Below are positions 54,437-63,411 of a stretch of 64,000 bases of DNA, in pieces. Below the pieces are notes generated by a model, which worked only from the letters and a program-made list of their open reading frames with translations, did not search any database and was not told the DNA's origin. This DNA is from JAAYRQ01 sp035647235 (GTDB taxonomy: Bacteria; Bacillota; Syntrophomonadia; Syntrophomonadales; Syntrophomonadaceae): contig CAZEPV010000002.1 of assembly GCA_964514235.1 (NCBI GenBank), forward strand, positions 62,001-126,000, written 5' to 3'. The position numbers and the translations under genes are program-made. Within the stretch, counting starts at the first letter, position 1, and the number at the start of each line of letters is the position of its first letter.

Positions 54437-55831
54437 ATGACTGCTTTTTCTGGGCAATGGATCCACATGGTAGGTATAGCTGGAGCAGGAATGAGTGGAA
54501 TTGCCCGTATATTAAATGAACAAGGTTTTAAAGTTAGTGGCTCAGACTTACAAATTAATAATACCACTAGAAATTTAGCAGATTTAGGCATAGAGATATA
54601 TCACGGTCATGCTTCCTCTCATGTGAAGGAAGGGGTTGATTATTTAGTTATTTCCTCAGCCATACCTGATAATAATCTCGAACTAGTAGAGGCCATTAGT
54701 AAAAATATACCTGTTTTAAAAAGAGGGGACTTGTTAGCCCACTTAGTTAACCAAAAGAAAGGAATAGCAGTAGCAGGGGCACATGGCAAGACAACTACTA
54801 CAGCCATGTTATATATGATTTTATCTGAAGTAGGCTTAGACCCTACTTTTGCAGTGGGGGGAGAATTCCAAGACAGCAATTTAAATGCAAAATTGGGCTC
54901 AGGTGAATATTTTGTTGTAGAGGCAGATGAAAGTGATGCTTCTTTCCTTGAAATAAAGCCATATATAGGAGTCATAACCAATATCGAAAACGACCATTTG
55001 GATTTTTATAAATCCTTTTATAATATTAAAAATGCCTTTAAACAGTTTTTAAATGGAATTGCTGATAATGGCTGGGCGGTAGTCTATGGTCAGGATCAGC
55101 ATATTCGTGATATTACAGCAAATATGCAACAAAGAATTTTATATTACGGGAAAAATCCAGATTGTGATTATTATTTTGATAATTGGCGAACAAAAGGCTT
55201 AGGTTCTGAATTTAATATATATAGGCAAGGTCAAGAAATAGGTCTAATTGAATTATCAGTACCAGGCCAACATAATGCCCTAAATGCATTGGCTACTATT
55301 GCAATAGCCATGGAGCTGGGGATAAAATTTACTGATATAAAAAAGGCTATAATAAAATATCATGGCACCAAAAGGCGCTTTGAAATAGTAGGAAAACAAA
55401 ATGGGATTGTAGTAATTGATGATTATGCCCACCATCCTACAGAAATTAAAGCTACTCTTGATGCAGCACAGAGTTTTCATAGGGGAAGAGTAATCGCAGT
55501 ATTTCAACCACATCGCTTTTCCCGCACTAAATCATTAGGTAAAGAATTAGGAGAGGCCTTTATTAATGCGGATTTGGTAGTATTTACTGAAGTATATGCT
55601 GCTGGGGAAAGACCTATTTCTGGTATTAGTGGTAAAACTGTATATGATGCAGCACTTCAGGCTGGTTGCAATGCAATTTATATCCCTGATATGAACAATA
55701 TATGCCATTACTTGGTTAAAAATGCACAAAAGGATGATTTGGTGATTACCATGGGTGCAGGGGATATATGGGCAGTTGGTATAGATTTATTGAAAATAGT
55801 TCCAGAAATGAAAATCAAGGCACATTCCTAA
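54437..55831 (+). CDS. murC: UDP-MurNAc:L-alanine ligase MurC
   Basis: MurC adds L-alanine to UDP-MurNAc, the first stem residue. The 464-residue protein has HMVGIAGAGMSGIA at the N-terminus, the P-loop GAHGKTTTTAML, and the DDYAHHPTEI and FQPHRFSRT motifs of MurC. The ATG has AAAAGGGGATG upstream. murA starts 13 bases after the stop; murB, often found between murC and ftsQ, is missing here. Confidence 0.96.
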   Translation: MTAFSGQWIHMVGIAGAGMSGIARILNEQGFKVSGSDLQINNTTRNLADLGIEIYHGHASSHVKEGVDYLVISSAIPDNNLELVEAISKNIPVLKRGDLLAHLVNQKKGIAVAGAHGKTTTTAMLYMILSEVGLDPTFAVGGEFQDSNLNAKLGSGEYFVVEADESDASFLEIKPYIGVITNIENDHLDFYKSFYNIKNAFKQFLNGIADNGWAVVYGQDQHIRDITANMQQRILYYGKNPDCDYYFDNWRTKGLGSEFNIYRQGQEIGLIELSVPGQHNALNALATIAIAMELGIKFTDIKKAIIKYHGTKRRFEIVGKQNGIVVIDDYAHHPTEIKATLDAAQSFHRGRVIAVFQPHRFSRTKSLGKELGEAFINADLVVFTEVYAAGERPISGISGKTVYDAALQAGCNAIYIPDMNNICHYLVKNAQKDDLVITMGAGDIWAVGIDLLKIVPEMKIKAHS

Positions 55832-55844
55832 GGGAGGTGTTTAT

Positions 55845-57128
55845 TTGGAACATTTTGTAATTAGGGGAAAGAAACCATTAGTTGGGCAAGTAAAAATTAG
55901 TGGCTCTAAAAATGCTACTTTGCCAATTATGGCAGCTAGCCTAATCTCTAATGGGGAAGTAGTGCTAAGAGACGTACCTGATTTAGAGGATATACATGTG
56001 ATGTCTGAGGCACTCAATTTGTTTGGGGCTAAAATACGCCGTGATGGCGATGTTTTAATTATAAATAGCCAGGATGTAAACTATACAAAACTACCAGAAC
56101 ATATTTCACGAAGGATGAGGGCCTCAAATCTGGTCATGGGGGCCTTATTAGCTAGATTTAATGAAGCCAAGGTTGCATATCCCGGCGGTTGTGCCATAGG
56201 GACTAGACCTATGGATTTACACCATAAAGGATTCGAAAGTTTAGGTTTTAAGATAACAGATGGTTACGGATTCATGGAAGGCAAAGCTGCCAATTTGCAG
56301 GGTACTGAAATATTGTTAGATTTCCCTAGTGTGGGTGCAACTGAGAATATTATGATGGCAGCAACAAAAATTAAGGGAACTACATTTATTAGAAATGCTG
56401 CCCGAGAGCCAGAAATAGTGGATTTACAAAATTTCCTTAATTGTATGGGAGCCAGAATAGTAGGAGCTGGCTTTGATACCATAAGAATTGATGGGGTTAG
56501 CGAATTAGGTAGTGCTGAATATAGGATTATTCCAGATAGAATAGAGGCAGGTACCTTTATGGTAGCTGCAGCCATAACTAAAGGGAAAATACAAATTAAT
56601 AATGTTATTATGGAGCATATTCAGCCCGTAATAGCTAAGCTAAGGGAAATTGGGGTGGAAATAAGCCCCACCAATAAGGGGTTAACTGTTGAAGCTAACA
56701 AAAGGCTACGGAATACGGATATTAAAACCATGCCCTATCCAGGATTTCCTACCGATATGCAGGCCCAAATGATGGCACTCTTATCCACCATAAAAGGAAC
56801 TAGCATCATAGTAGAAACAATATTTGAAAATCGCTTTATGCATGTTCAAGAATTAAGAAGAATGGCAGCCGATATAAAGATAGAGGGACGTGTAGCAATA
56901 ATTAAGGGGAAAAATTCTCTTGAAGGTGCATCAGTAGAAGCAACAGATCTAAGGGCTGGAGCTGCCCTAGTATTGGCGGGATTAGCTGCCGAAGGTGTAA
57001 GCAAAGTAAACCAAATTGAACATATAGATCGGGGTTATGATAACTTACATTTAAAATTAAAAAGTTTAGGTGCTGATATTGGACGAAAAGCGAATTTTAA
57101 TCTAGCAGAAAAGTCTCAAACTTTTTGA
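55845..57128 (+). CDS. murA: UDP-GlcNAc 1-carboxyvinyltransferase MurA
   Basis: MurA makes enolpyruvyl-UDP-GlcNAc, the committed step of peptidoglycan synthesis and the target of fosfomycin. The 427-residue protein has the YPGGCAIGTRP loop with catalytic Cys116, so it is expected to be fosfomycin-sensitive by that criterion. The pair SGSKNATLPI at the N-terminus and PGFPTDMQAQ are also present. The start is TTG 55845 after AAGGGAGGTG. Many Clostridia have a second murA near the ATP synthase genes; that region is not in this window. Confidence 0.95.
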   Translation: MEHFVIRGKKPLVGQVKISGSKNATLPIMAASLISNGEVVLRDVPDLEDIHVMSEALNLFGAKIRRDGDVLIINSQDVNYTKLPEHISRRMRASNLVMGALLARFNEAKVAYPGGCAIGTRPMDLHHKGFESLGFKITDGYGFMEGKAANLQGTEILLDFPSVGATENIMMAATKIKGTTFIRNAAREPEIVDLQNFLNCMGARIVGAGFDTIRIDGVSELGSAEYRIIPDRIEAGTFMVAAAITKGKIQINNVIMEHIQPVIAKLREIGVEISPTNKGLTVEANKRLRNTDIKTMPYPGFPTDMQAQMMALLSTIKGTSIIVETIFENRFMHVQELRRMAADIKIEGRVAIIKGKNSLEGASVEATDLRAGAALVLAGLAAEGVSKVNQIEHIDRGYDNLHLKLKSLGADIGRKANFNLAEKSQTF

Positions 57129-57176
57129 TAGTTAGATCCTGATTATCTTTAAAAATAGGGGTAGGCTCTTGTCTAG

Positions 57177-57202
57177 CGGGCTAGGCTCTTAGGCCTAGCC
57201 CG
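57177..57202. terminator. Strong hairpin between murA and ftsQ
   Basis: CGGGCTAGGC (57177-57186) pairs perfectly with GCCTAGCCCG (57193-57202) around TCTTAG. Only TTAAATTAATATT follows, without a clean T-run, so it may be a partial terminator or an mRNA-stability element. TAGGCTCTT is present twice, at 57162 and 57182. Confidence 0.55.
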
Positions 57203-57243
57203 TTAAATTAATATTAGTAGTTAATGATTTTACCACTGATTTC

Positions 57244-57252
57244 TGCTATAAT
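57244..57252 (+). promoter_or_regulatory. Extended -10 promoter of the ftsQ-ftsA-ftsZ genes
   Basis: TGCTATAAT is a perfect extended -10 element. No clear -35 box is seen, which extended -10 promoters can tolerate. It lies after the murA hairpin and 34 bases before the ftsQ start. Confidence 0.5.
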
Positions 57253-57285
57253 TTCTAGCAGTTAATGGGAACAGGAGAGTTTTGT

Positions 57286-58023
57286 TTGACTAAAAAAACA
57301 TTTCGTAGAATTTTCAGCTTTTTTATTTTTCTACTGATTACTTTGGTGTCTGTATTTCTTTTTTTACATAGTTCTTTTTTTAATATCGATGAAATTTACA
57401 CCACAGATTTAAAGCAAATTTCCGAAGCAGAAGTCTTAACTTACTCTGGTCTAAATATGGGACAAAACATATTTTCAATTAAGCCTAAATTGATTGCCCA
57501 AACTATCAAAGTACATCCGATAGTTAAGGATGTCCAAATCATTAGACATTTGCCTAGAACTTTAGAGATTAAAGTTGTGGAACGTCACACATGGGCAATT
57601 GTTCCATTTCAAAATGAATTCCTCTGTATTGATGATGAGGGAATTGTAATTGATAAGAAAACTATGGTGGATTTTTCCATATACCCTTTTATTAACCTAG
57701 CCAATTTTCCTGAACGCATAAATTTTGGACAAGCACTCGAACCCATAGGGATATCGCAAATAAAAAATGTATGGGATAAATTGGGTGATTTTGAACAGGA
57801 ATTAATATCTGATTTTTATTATAATGATAAAGAAGAACTTATCATTTATACTATAAATGGGACAGAAATAAGATTTGGCGATATGGAAAGATTCGAGGAA
57901 AAGACTACTTTTATTAAAGAAGTATTTAAAATAGAAGCTGAATTTGAAGAGTCTGGTACTGATGTTTTGGAATATATTGATTTAAGATTTAAAGGTCAAC
58001 CTATAGTCAAAATGAAGGAATAA
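57286..58023 (+). CDS. ftsQ: Cell division protein FtsQ/DivIB
   Basis: FtsQ is a bitopic membrane protein of the divisome. The 245-residue protein has a short basic cytoplasmic end, one membrane span at about residues 11-30, a POTRA domain (FFNIDEIY to KVVERH) and a beta domain. An ATG at 57265 is in frame, but the TTG at 57286 is eight bases after AGGAG and gives a normal N-terminus, so I use it. DUF881 follows three bases after the stop. Confidence 0.9.
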   Translation: MTKKTFRRIFSFFIFLLITLVSVFLFLHSSFFNIDEIYTTDLKQISEAEVLTYSGLNMGQNIFSIKPKLIAQTIKVHPIVKDVQIIRHLPRTLEIKVVERHTWAIVPFQNEFLCIDDEGIVIDKKTMVDFSIYPFINLANFPERINFGQALEPIGISQIKNVWDKLGDFEQELISDFYYNDKEELIIYTINGTEIRFGDMERFEEKTTFIKEVFKIEAEFEESGTDVLEYIDLRFKGQPIVKMKE

Positions 58024-58035
58024 AGGATGTTTTTT

Positions 58036-58761
58036 ATGAAAAATAACAATGGGGCCCTAATTTCTATTGCCGCAGTATGTTTGATTTTAGGTATCATGAT
58101 GGCCATTCAATTTAAAAGCACCCCCGAGGTCAGCCCCGATATGCTTCCAGGTAGGGTAACAGAATTAACTGAAAAACTCGATAAGGCCGTAGACGAAAGG
58201 GATGCTTTGGCTGATGAAGTCCTAGAACTAAGGGAAAAACTTAAAAATGTTAGGGAATACGATATTGCTATGGCAGATATACAGGAAGAACTGCAAGGTG
58301 CTAGTTTGGCGGCCGGTATGCTAGAAATAGAAGGGCCTGGAGTAATTATTAGGCTAGATGATAGTCCCCGCGCTTTAAAAGTAGGGGACAACCCCAATAA
58401 TGCTATCGTACACGATTGGGATTTATTATTAGTGGTTAACGATTTAAAAGCATCGGGCGCAGAGGCCATTTCCGTTAATGGAGAACGGATAATATCCATG
58501 TCTGAAATAAGATGTGCTGGTACTTTAATACTTATTAACTGGGTTAAGGTTGCTCCACCTTTCGAAATTAAGGCGATCGGGGATCCCGATATGTTGGAAA
58601 GTGGTATGACTATGACAGGTGGACATTTAATGCTCTTGAAAAACCTAGATTATATCGTGAATATACAAAAAGCCGAGGAAATAAATATTCCTGCTTATAG
58701 TGGGCGCATGAAGTTTACATACGGCTCACCTATTCCATATAAAGAAAGGGCTGCTGAATAG
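58036..58761 (+). CDS. DUF881 family membrane-anchored protein
   Basis: The 241-residue protein has one N-terminal membrane span (about 7-26), a coiled coil from about 40 to 80 and a globular C-terminal DUF881 domain (GPGVIIRLDD, then AVNGERI-like and ILINWVKVAPPF segments). DUF881 proteins sit beside sbp, ftsQ and ftsZ in Clostridia and Actinobacteria; their role is unknown and is presumed to concern division. The first ATG at 58027 lies inside the AAAGGATG, so the second ATG at 58036 is the likelier start. Confidence 0.88.
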   Translation: MKNNNGALISIAAVCLILGIMMAIQFKSTPEVSPDMLPGRVTELTEKLDKAVDERDALADEVLELREKLKNVREYDIAMADIQEELQGASLAAGMLEIEGPGVIIRLDDSPRALKVGDNPNNAIVHDWDLLLVVNDLKASGAEAISVNGERIISMSEIRCAGTLILINWVKVAPPFEIKAIGDPDMLESGMTMTGGHLMLLKNLDYIVNIQKAEEINIPAYSGRMKFTYGSPIPYKERAAE

Positions 58762-58762
58762 T

Positions 58763-59098
58763 ATGTGGTTATTGGTATTATTTTGTTTATTAATTGGTCT
58801 TATTATTGGTTTTCAAATGCCGATATTATTACCTGCTATGCTGGCTAAATATATGTCTATTGCAGTTTTGGCAGCCTTAGACTCTGTTTTCGGCGGGATT
58901 CGCGCTTATATGGAGGATGCTTTTGACAATATTATATTTATAAGTGGTTTTACGGTCAATACCCTCTTGGCAGCTGGTCTAGCCTATTTAGGGGATAAAT
59001 TAGGAGTGGAATTATATTTAGCAGCCGTTATTGTATTTGGGGTAAGATTATTTCAGAATCTAGGGATTATACGTCGATATCTATTGAAAAAATACTAA
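58763..59098 (+). CDS. sbp: Small basic family protein (Sbp, DUF1290)
   Basis: The 111-residue protein has three membrane spans and ends in RRYLLKKY. It matches the small basic protein family (GFQMPILLPAMLAKYMSIAVLA is replaced here by a near-identical run; the DSVFGGIRA segment is typical). It starts one base after the DUF881 stop. The family lies upstream of ftsA/ftsZ or spoIIGA in Firmicutes, with no proven role. Confidence 0.9.
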   Translation: MWLLVLFCLLIGLIIGFQMPILLPAMLAKYMSIAVLAALDSVFGGIRAYMEDAFDNIIFISGFTVNTLLAAGLAYLGDKLGVELYLAAVIVFGVRLFQNLGIIRRYLLKKY

Positions 59099-59178
59099 AT
59101 TATTTATATTTAAAATAAAGGAATATAGCTGCCTTTGTGGTATTTTAAATTAAGAGTTTGTATAAGGAGTAGGTTAAT

Positions 59179-60405
59179 ATCAAGAAGAGAAATATCACGG
59201 TAGGTCTTGATGTTGGAACAAACACTATAAAGGCAGGGGTAGCTGAAGTATATTATGATGGCGGAATAAATGTCTTAGGCATTGCGAAGGTACCAGCAAT
59301 TGGGCTAAGAAAAGGCAATATTGTTGATATAGAAGGGACAGCAAAATCGATTGACGCAGCATTACTTGAGTTAGAACAATTAACTGGAATAGAGGCTTAT
59401 TCTGCTGTAGTTGGCTTTTCAGGAAGTAATATCACTTGTGTCAATAACCATGCTATAGTTGCGGTAGGCAACCAGCAATATGAAATTAGCCTCGAGGATA
59501 AAGAAAGGGTATTACAATCAGCGCAAAATATTGCTTTACCACCTGATAAAACTGTTATCCAAATTATCGAAAGGCAATATATTATAGATGGTTATGATGG
59601 GGTAAAGGACCCCATCGGTATGGCAGGAAGTAGACTAGAAGCCGAAATTGCAATATTGGTTGCAGCAACTGCAGCTATCCAGAATTTACAAAAGAGTACC
59701 CAAAGAATAAATTTACCAGTCAAAAAATTCTTCTATAAACCTTTGCTCGTGGCGGAAACAGTTCTATTCCCCGCGGAAAAGGAAATGGGTGTAGTTTTGG
59801 TGAATTTAGGGGGAGGAACCACTGACATTTCTTTTTTTGAAATGGGTTCTTTACTTTATACTTCTGTACTGCCCGTGGGGGGCGATTATATTACTAAAGA
59901 TTTGGCTATAGTACTTCGGACATCCATCCAGGAAGCCGAACGAATTAAACAAGAACATGGAATGACTAATATCAATATAATTAATGAAGATGATAAAATT
60001 ACCATCCGAAATATTCAGGGAACCGAAACAAATCAAGTGTCTAGTCATACAATTGCGGAAATAATCTCTGCTAGGGTCTATGAAATTATAGAATTGATTT
60101 TTTCGGAATTAAATAGATTCGCTTGTATAGGAAAAATGCCTGGCGGAATTGTATTGACAGGTGGGGGTGCCCATTTAATAGGTATTAGTAAACTTATGGA
60201 GGAATATCTTAATGTTCCAGTAAGATTAGGCTATCCAGATAATATAGCTAATTTATCTCCTGAATATAGAGATCCCCAATATGCTTGTGTTTTGGGGGCG
60301 GTTAAAAGTGGTACTAAATATGTTGATATATCTTATCAAAAGAACCAAGGCATGGCAAAAATATTTGATAGAATTTCCTATTATTTTAAAGAATTATTTA
60401 GTTAA
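59179..60405 (+). CDS. ftsA: Cell division protein FtsA with non-canonical ATC start
   Basis: FtsA is the actin-like protein that tethers FtsZ to the membrane. The frame reads VGLDVGTNTIKAG near the N-terminus, VNLGGGTTDISFF for phosphate 2, LTGGGAHL and an amphipathic C-terminal helix (KIFDRISYYFKELFS). It has no ATG, GTG or TTG between the in-frame stop at 59170 and an internal ATG at 59620. That ATG would remove about 147 residues of the essential nucleotide-binding domain. An ATC at 59179 stands nine bases after AAGGAG (59164-59169) and gives the family N-terminus (KKRNITVGLDVG) and 408 residues. I infer initiation at ATC. Confidence 0.88.
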   Translation: MKKRNITVGLDVGTNTIKAGVAEVYYDGGINVLGIAKVPAIGLRKGNIVDIEGTAKSIDAALLELEQLTGIEAYSAVVGFSGSNITCVNNHAIVAVGNQQYEISLEDKERVLQSAQNIALPPDKTVIQIIERQYIIDGYDGVKDPIGMAGSRLEAEIAILVAATAAIQNLQKSTQRINLPVKKFFYKPLLVAETVLFPAEKEMGVVLVNLGGGTTDISFFEMGSLLYTSVLPVGGDYITKDLAIVLRTSIQEAERIKQEHGMTNINIINEDDKITIRNIQGTETNQVSSHTIAEIISARVYEIIELIFSELNRFACIGKMPGGIVLTGGGAHLIGISKLMEEYLNVPVRLGYPDNIANLSPEYRDPQYACVLGAVKSGTKYVDISYQKNQGMAKIFDRISYYFKELFS

Positions 60406-60423
60406 GGCGGAGGAGGTTTTTAG

Positions 60424-61488
60424 ATGCCCTTAGATTTTGATGTTGAAATGCAACAATTCGCAAATATTAAGGTTATTGGAGTTGGTGGTGGGGGCAACAA
60501 TGCTATCAATCGAATGATAGAAGCTGGCTTAAAAGGGGTAGAGTTCATCGCCGTAAATACTGATGCCCAAGCCTTATATCTTTCCAAAGCAGATAAAAAA
60601 ATTCAAATAGGGGAAAAACTAACGAAAGGCTTAGGGGCAGGTGCAGATCCAGAGGTAGGGATGAAGGCTGCCGAAGAAAATGAAGATGACATAAAAAAGG
60701 TACTAGCTGATGCAGACATGGTATTTGTTACTGCTGGAATGGGTGGTGGTACAGGTACTGGGGCGGCTCCTATAATTGCTAAAATCTCAAAACAACAAGG
60801 AGCCCTGACAGTTGGGGTAGTGACCAAACCTTTTTCCTTTGAAGGGAGAAAGAGAACTTCCCAAGCAGAAAAAGGCATCCAATCTCTAAGGGAGGAAGTT
60901 GACAGCCTAATAACCATCCCTAATGATAGACTGCTCCAGGTAGTGGATAAGAATACAGCATTTAATGACGCCTTTAAAATTGCAGATGATATTTTGCGTC
61001 AAGGTGTACAAGGTATATCAGACTTAATTGCTGTTCCAGGTGTCATCAATTGTGATTTTGCTGATGTACAAACTGTCATGCAAAATACGGGCTCTGCATT
61101 AATGGGTATTGGCAATGCCTCTGGTGAAAACCGTGCTTCAGAGGCAGCTAGATCAGCTATATCTAGTCCCTTGCTAGAAACTTCTATAGAGGGGGCCAAA
61201 GGAGTTTTATTCAGCATCAGTGGGGGTAGTGATTTAACCTTATTCGAAATTAATGAAGCTGCTGAAATTATTCATCAAGCTGCTGATGTGGAAGCAAATA
61301 TTATTTTTGGGGCAAATATTGATGAATCTATAGAAGATGAAGTAAGGGTAACAGTAATAGCCACAGGTTTTAATACCCCTCGTACCCAAGTAGCCCATGA
61401 ATCTACTAGAACAAGATTATCTAATACTCCTGCATCCTTGTTAGATAAAACTGATTTAGAAATTCCACCATTTCTACGCCGCAAATAA
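60424..61488 (+). CDS. ftsZ: Cell division GTPase FtsZ
   Basis: FtsZ forms the division ring. The 354-residue protein has KVIGVGGGGNNAINRM near the N-terminus, the tubulin signature GGGTGTG at residues 107-113, the T7 loop segment, a short linker, and a conserved C-terminal peptide DLEIPPFLRRK that binds FtsA and other partners. The ribosome binding site, GGAGGAGG, is very strong, in contrast to the weak ftsA start. A terminator follows. Confidence 0.98.
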   Translation: MPLDFDVEMQQFANIKVIGVGGGGNNAINRMIEAGLKGVEFIAVNTDAQALYLSKADKKIQIGEKLTKGLGAGADPEVGMKAAEENEDDIKKVLADADMVFVTAGMGGGTGTGAAPIIAKISKQQGALTVGVVTKPFSFEGRKRTSQAEKGIQSLREEVDSLITIPNDRLLQVVDKNTAFNDAFKIADDILRQGVQGISDLIAVPGVINCDFADVQTVMQNTGSALMGIGNASGENRASEAARSAISSPLLETSIEGAKGVLFSISGGSDLTLFEINEAAEIIHQAADVEANIIFGANIDESIEDEVRVTVIATGFNTPRTQVAHESTRTRLSNTPASLLDKTDLEIPPFLRRK

Positions 61489-61517
61489 AAACAAAAATAA
61501 TATAAAAATAATAAATG

Positions 61518-61547
61518 AAAAATCGGTATTAATATGCCGATTTTTTT
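61518..61547 (+). terminator. Intrinsic terminator after ftsZ
   Basis: AAAAATCGGTAT (61518-61529) pairs with ATGCCGATTTTT (61534-61545), one G-U pair included, with a TAAT loop and a continued T-run. It separates the dcw cluster from the sporulation genes and would work partly on both strands because of its A/T flanks. Confidence 0.88.
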
Positions 61548-61566
61548 ATTTTTCTTATTACTCTAA

Positions 61567-61599
61567 TTTACATTTTAATCAAAAGCCACCTGGTATAAT
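61567..61599 (+). promoter_or_regulatory. Candidate spoIIG promoter with long spacer
   Basis: TTTACA (61567-61572) and an extended -10 TGGTATAAT (61591-61599) are separated by 21 bases to TATAAT. In Bacillus subtilis spoIIG uses sigma-A with an unusual 22-bp spacer and Spo0A activation. I see no convincing Spo0A box (TGTCGAA) here. Confidence 0.45.
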
Positions 61600-61675
61600 A
61601 TGGAATACATGATTTTGATTCTAATCACATACTATTTAAGAAATGTTGGGAAAAGCTGAAATAATAGGTGATTTT

Positions 61676-62554
61676 GTGAATGAACAAGTGGTATATGCTG
61701 ACTTAACCTTTTTGATTAATTTTATTATGGATTTTTTTATTTTATGGGCTACTGGTAAGTTAGTTGGTATAAGGTTATCTTACCCCAGATTGATTATAGC
61801 TTCTATTCTAGGCAGTCTATATGCGGTAGGATATCTTTTCTTGGATTTGTTTTGGTATTCCTTACCCATGAAATTCCTTTTTTCCATATTATTAGTCAGA
61901 GTAGGCTTATTTCCGACCAATATAAAAGTATTCAAAAAATCTATTTTATATTTTTATTCTATAAGTTTTTTCGTGGCTGGGGCTACAATGGCAAGTTCTT
62001 TTTTTTATAGAACTAATCAATTTACTTTTTCATTTTCCTATTTATGGCTAGGTGGAGGAATTTTAGCAGTAATTTTGCTAGTCATTTTTGGTGAAAGATA
62101 TCTAAGCAAGCAATTAATACCTAATCTTTTTAAATACAAAGTTAAACTCAATTTTGCGGGATTTTTCTGTGAAGGTGATGGTTTTCTAGACACCGGGAAT
62201 AGTCTAAAAGACCCCTTAACGAATAAACCAGTTTTAGTAGCCGAATATAATTTTATTAAGTCTTGTTTGCCAAATGATATACAAGCAGCTATGGAAAACA
62301 CAAATAATCAGGAAGAAATGTTAAATAATCTTACAAAATCTTCTTGGGCCAGTAGGCTAAGGCTTATTCCTTTTACATCAATTGGTAAAAGGAATGGTTT
62401 ATTAATAGGAGTTAGAGCCGATGAAGTTATTATTACTACCCTTAAAAAGCTATTTATACATAAAAATATTATTGTAGCTATATATTTAGACAGATTAAGC
62501 AATGAAGGGGACTACCAGATGCTCATTCCATTTAATATAATTCAATCAAATTAG
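61676..62554 (+). CDS. spoIIGA: Sigma-E processing peptidase SpoIIGA
   Basis: SpoIIGA is a membrane aspartic protease that cleaves pro-sigma-E in the mother cell after the forespore signal. The 292-residue protein has five or more N-terminal membrane spans and a C-terminal soluble domain with the catalytic FLDTGN motif (DTGN at about residues 172-175). The frame is open from ATG 61643, but GTG 61676 has AGGTGAT five bases upstream and places the first membrane span directly at the N-terminus, as in the family. sigE follows after ten bases. Confidence 0.92.
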   Translation: MNEQVVYADLTFLINFIMDFFILWATGKLVGIRLSYPRLIIASILGSLYAVGYLFLDLFWYSLPMKFLFSILLVRVGLFPTNIKVFKKSILYFYSISFFVAGATMASSFFYRTNQFTFSFSYLWLGGGILAVILLVIFGERYLSKQLIPNLFKYKVKLNFAGFFCEGDGFLDTGNSLKDPLTNKPVLVAEYNFIKSCLPNDIQAAMENTNNQEEMLNNLTKSSWASRLRLIPFTSIGKRNGLLIGVRADEVIITTLKKLFIHKNIIVAIYLDRLSNEGDYQMLIPFNIIQSN

Positions 62555-62564
62555 GAGGTTGGTT

Positions 62565-63296
62565 ATGTTGGGTTTGAATCTAAGAGGCAAAATCACCAAA
62601 TGTTGGTACTACTTATTAAATTGGTATCTTAAGAGGAAAGATGTTCAGTATATCCACTACATAGGCTCAACGGAAGTTCTACCGCCACCTTTAAAGGAAA
62701 ATGAAGAAAGTATTTTAATTTCAAGGCTAGACGAAGGTGATTTGGCTGTAAAAGCACCACTTATAGAGCACAATTTAAGATTAGTAGTTTACATAGCCAA
62801 AAAATTTGAAAATACGGGCATAAATATTGAAGATTTGGTATCTATAGGTACAATTGGCCTAATCAAAGCGGTTAATACTTTCCAACCCAAAAAAAACATA
62901 AAATTGGCTACATATGCTTCTAGGTGCATAGAAAATGAAATTCTAATGTATCTTAGAAGAAATTTAAAAAACCGGGGTGAAGTATCCTTAGACGAACCAT
63001 TAAATGTCGATTGGGATGGTAATGAACTGTTACTATCAGATGTTTTGGGGACTGAAAATGATATGATTTATAAACAAATAGAGAGTGAAGTTGAGAAGAA
63101 CTTATTATGGCAAGCCATGCATAAGTTAAATGGTCGTGAAAAAACTATTATTAAACTTAGGTTCGGATTAGCTGGTGAGGAAGAAAAAACTCAAAAGGAA
63201 GTAGCAGACATATTAGGCATTTCTCAGTCCTATATTTCAAGATTAGAAAAAAGAATTCTTAGAAGGTTGCAGCGGGAAATTAGGAAAATAGAATAG
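62565..63296 (+). CDS. sigE: RNA polymerase sigma-E factor, mother-cell, proprotein form
   Basis: Sigma-E directs early mother-cell transcription. The 243-residue protein closely follows Bacillus subtilis pro-sigma-E: a hydrophobic, basic prosequence of about 27-30 residues, then YIGSTEVLPPPL, NLRLVVYIAKKFENTGINIEDL, LATYASRCIENEILMYLRR and a C-terminal helix-turn-helix SQSYISRLEKRI. The ATG at 62565 lies six bases after AGGAGG. It is co-transcribed with its protease gene spoIIGA. Confidence 0.97.
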   Translation: MLGLNLRGKITKCWYYLLNWYLKRKDVQYIHYIGSTEVLPPPLKENEESILISRLDEGDLAVKAPLIEHNLRLVVYIAKKFENTGINIEDLVSIGTIGLIKAVNTFQPKKNIKLATYASRCIENEILMYLRRNLKNRGEVSLDEPLNVDWDGNELLLSDVLGTENDMIYKQIESEVEKNLLWQAMHKLNGREKTIIKLRFGLAGEEEKTQKEVADILGISQSYISRLEKRILRRLQREIRKIE

Positions 63297-63345
63297 CCTC
63301 TTAAAATTTAGGGCCTTCTGTTTTAAGTAATTAATACTCAATCCT

Positions 63346-63376
63346 TGAATAATATAACTAGTTAAAGAGAATAATT
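63346..63376 (+). promoter_or_regulatory. Candidate sigma-F promoter of sigG
   Basis: TGAATA (63346-63351) fits the sigma-F -35 consensus WGHATA. GAGAATAATT (63367-63376) fits the -10 consensus GGNRAYAMTW with one mismatch. The gap is 15 bases. sigG is a known sigma-F target, so motif, position and biology agree. Confidence 0.6.
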
Positions 63377-63411
63377 TTATTAAGAAACTTAATAGATGAA
63401 GGGGTGGAGTA

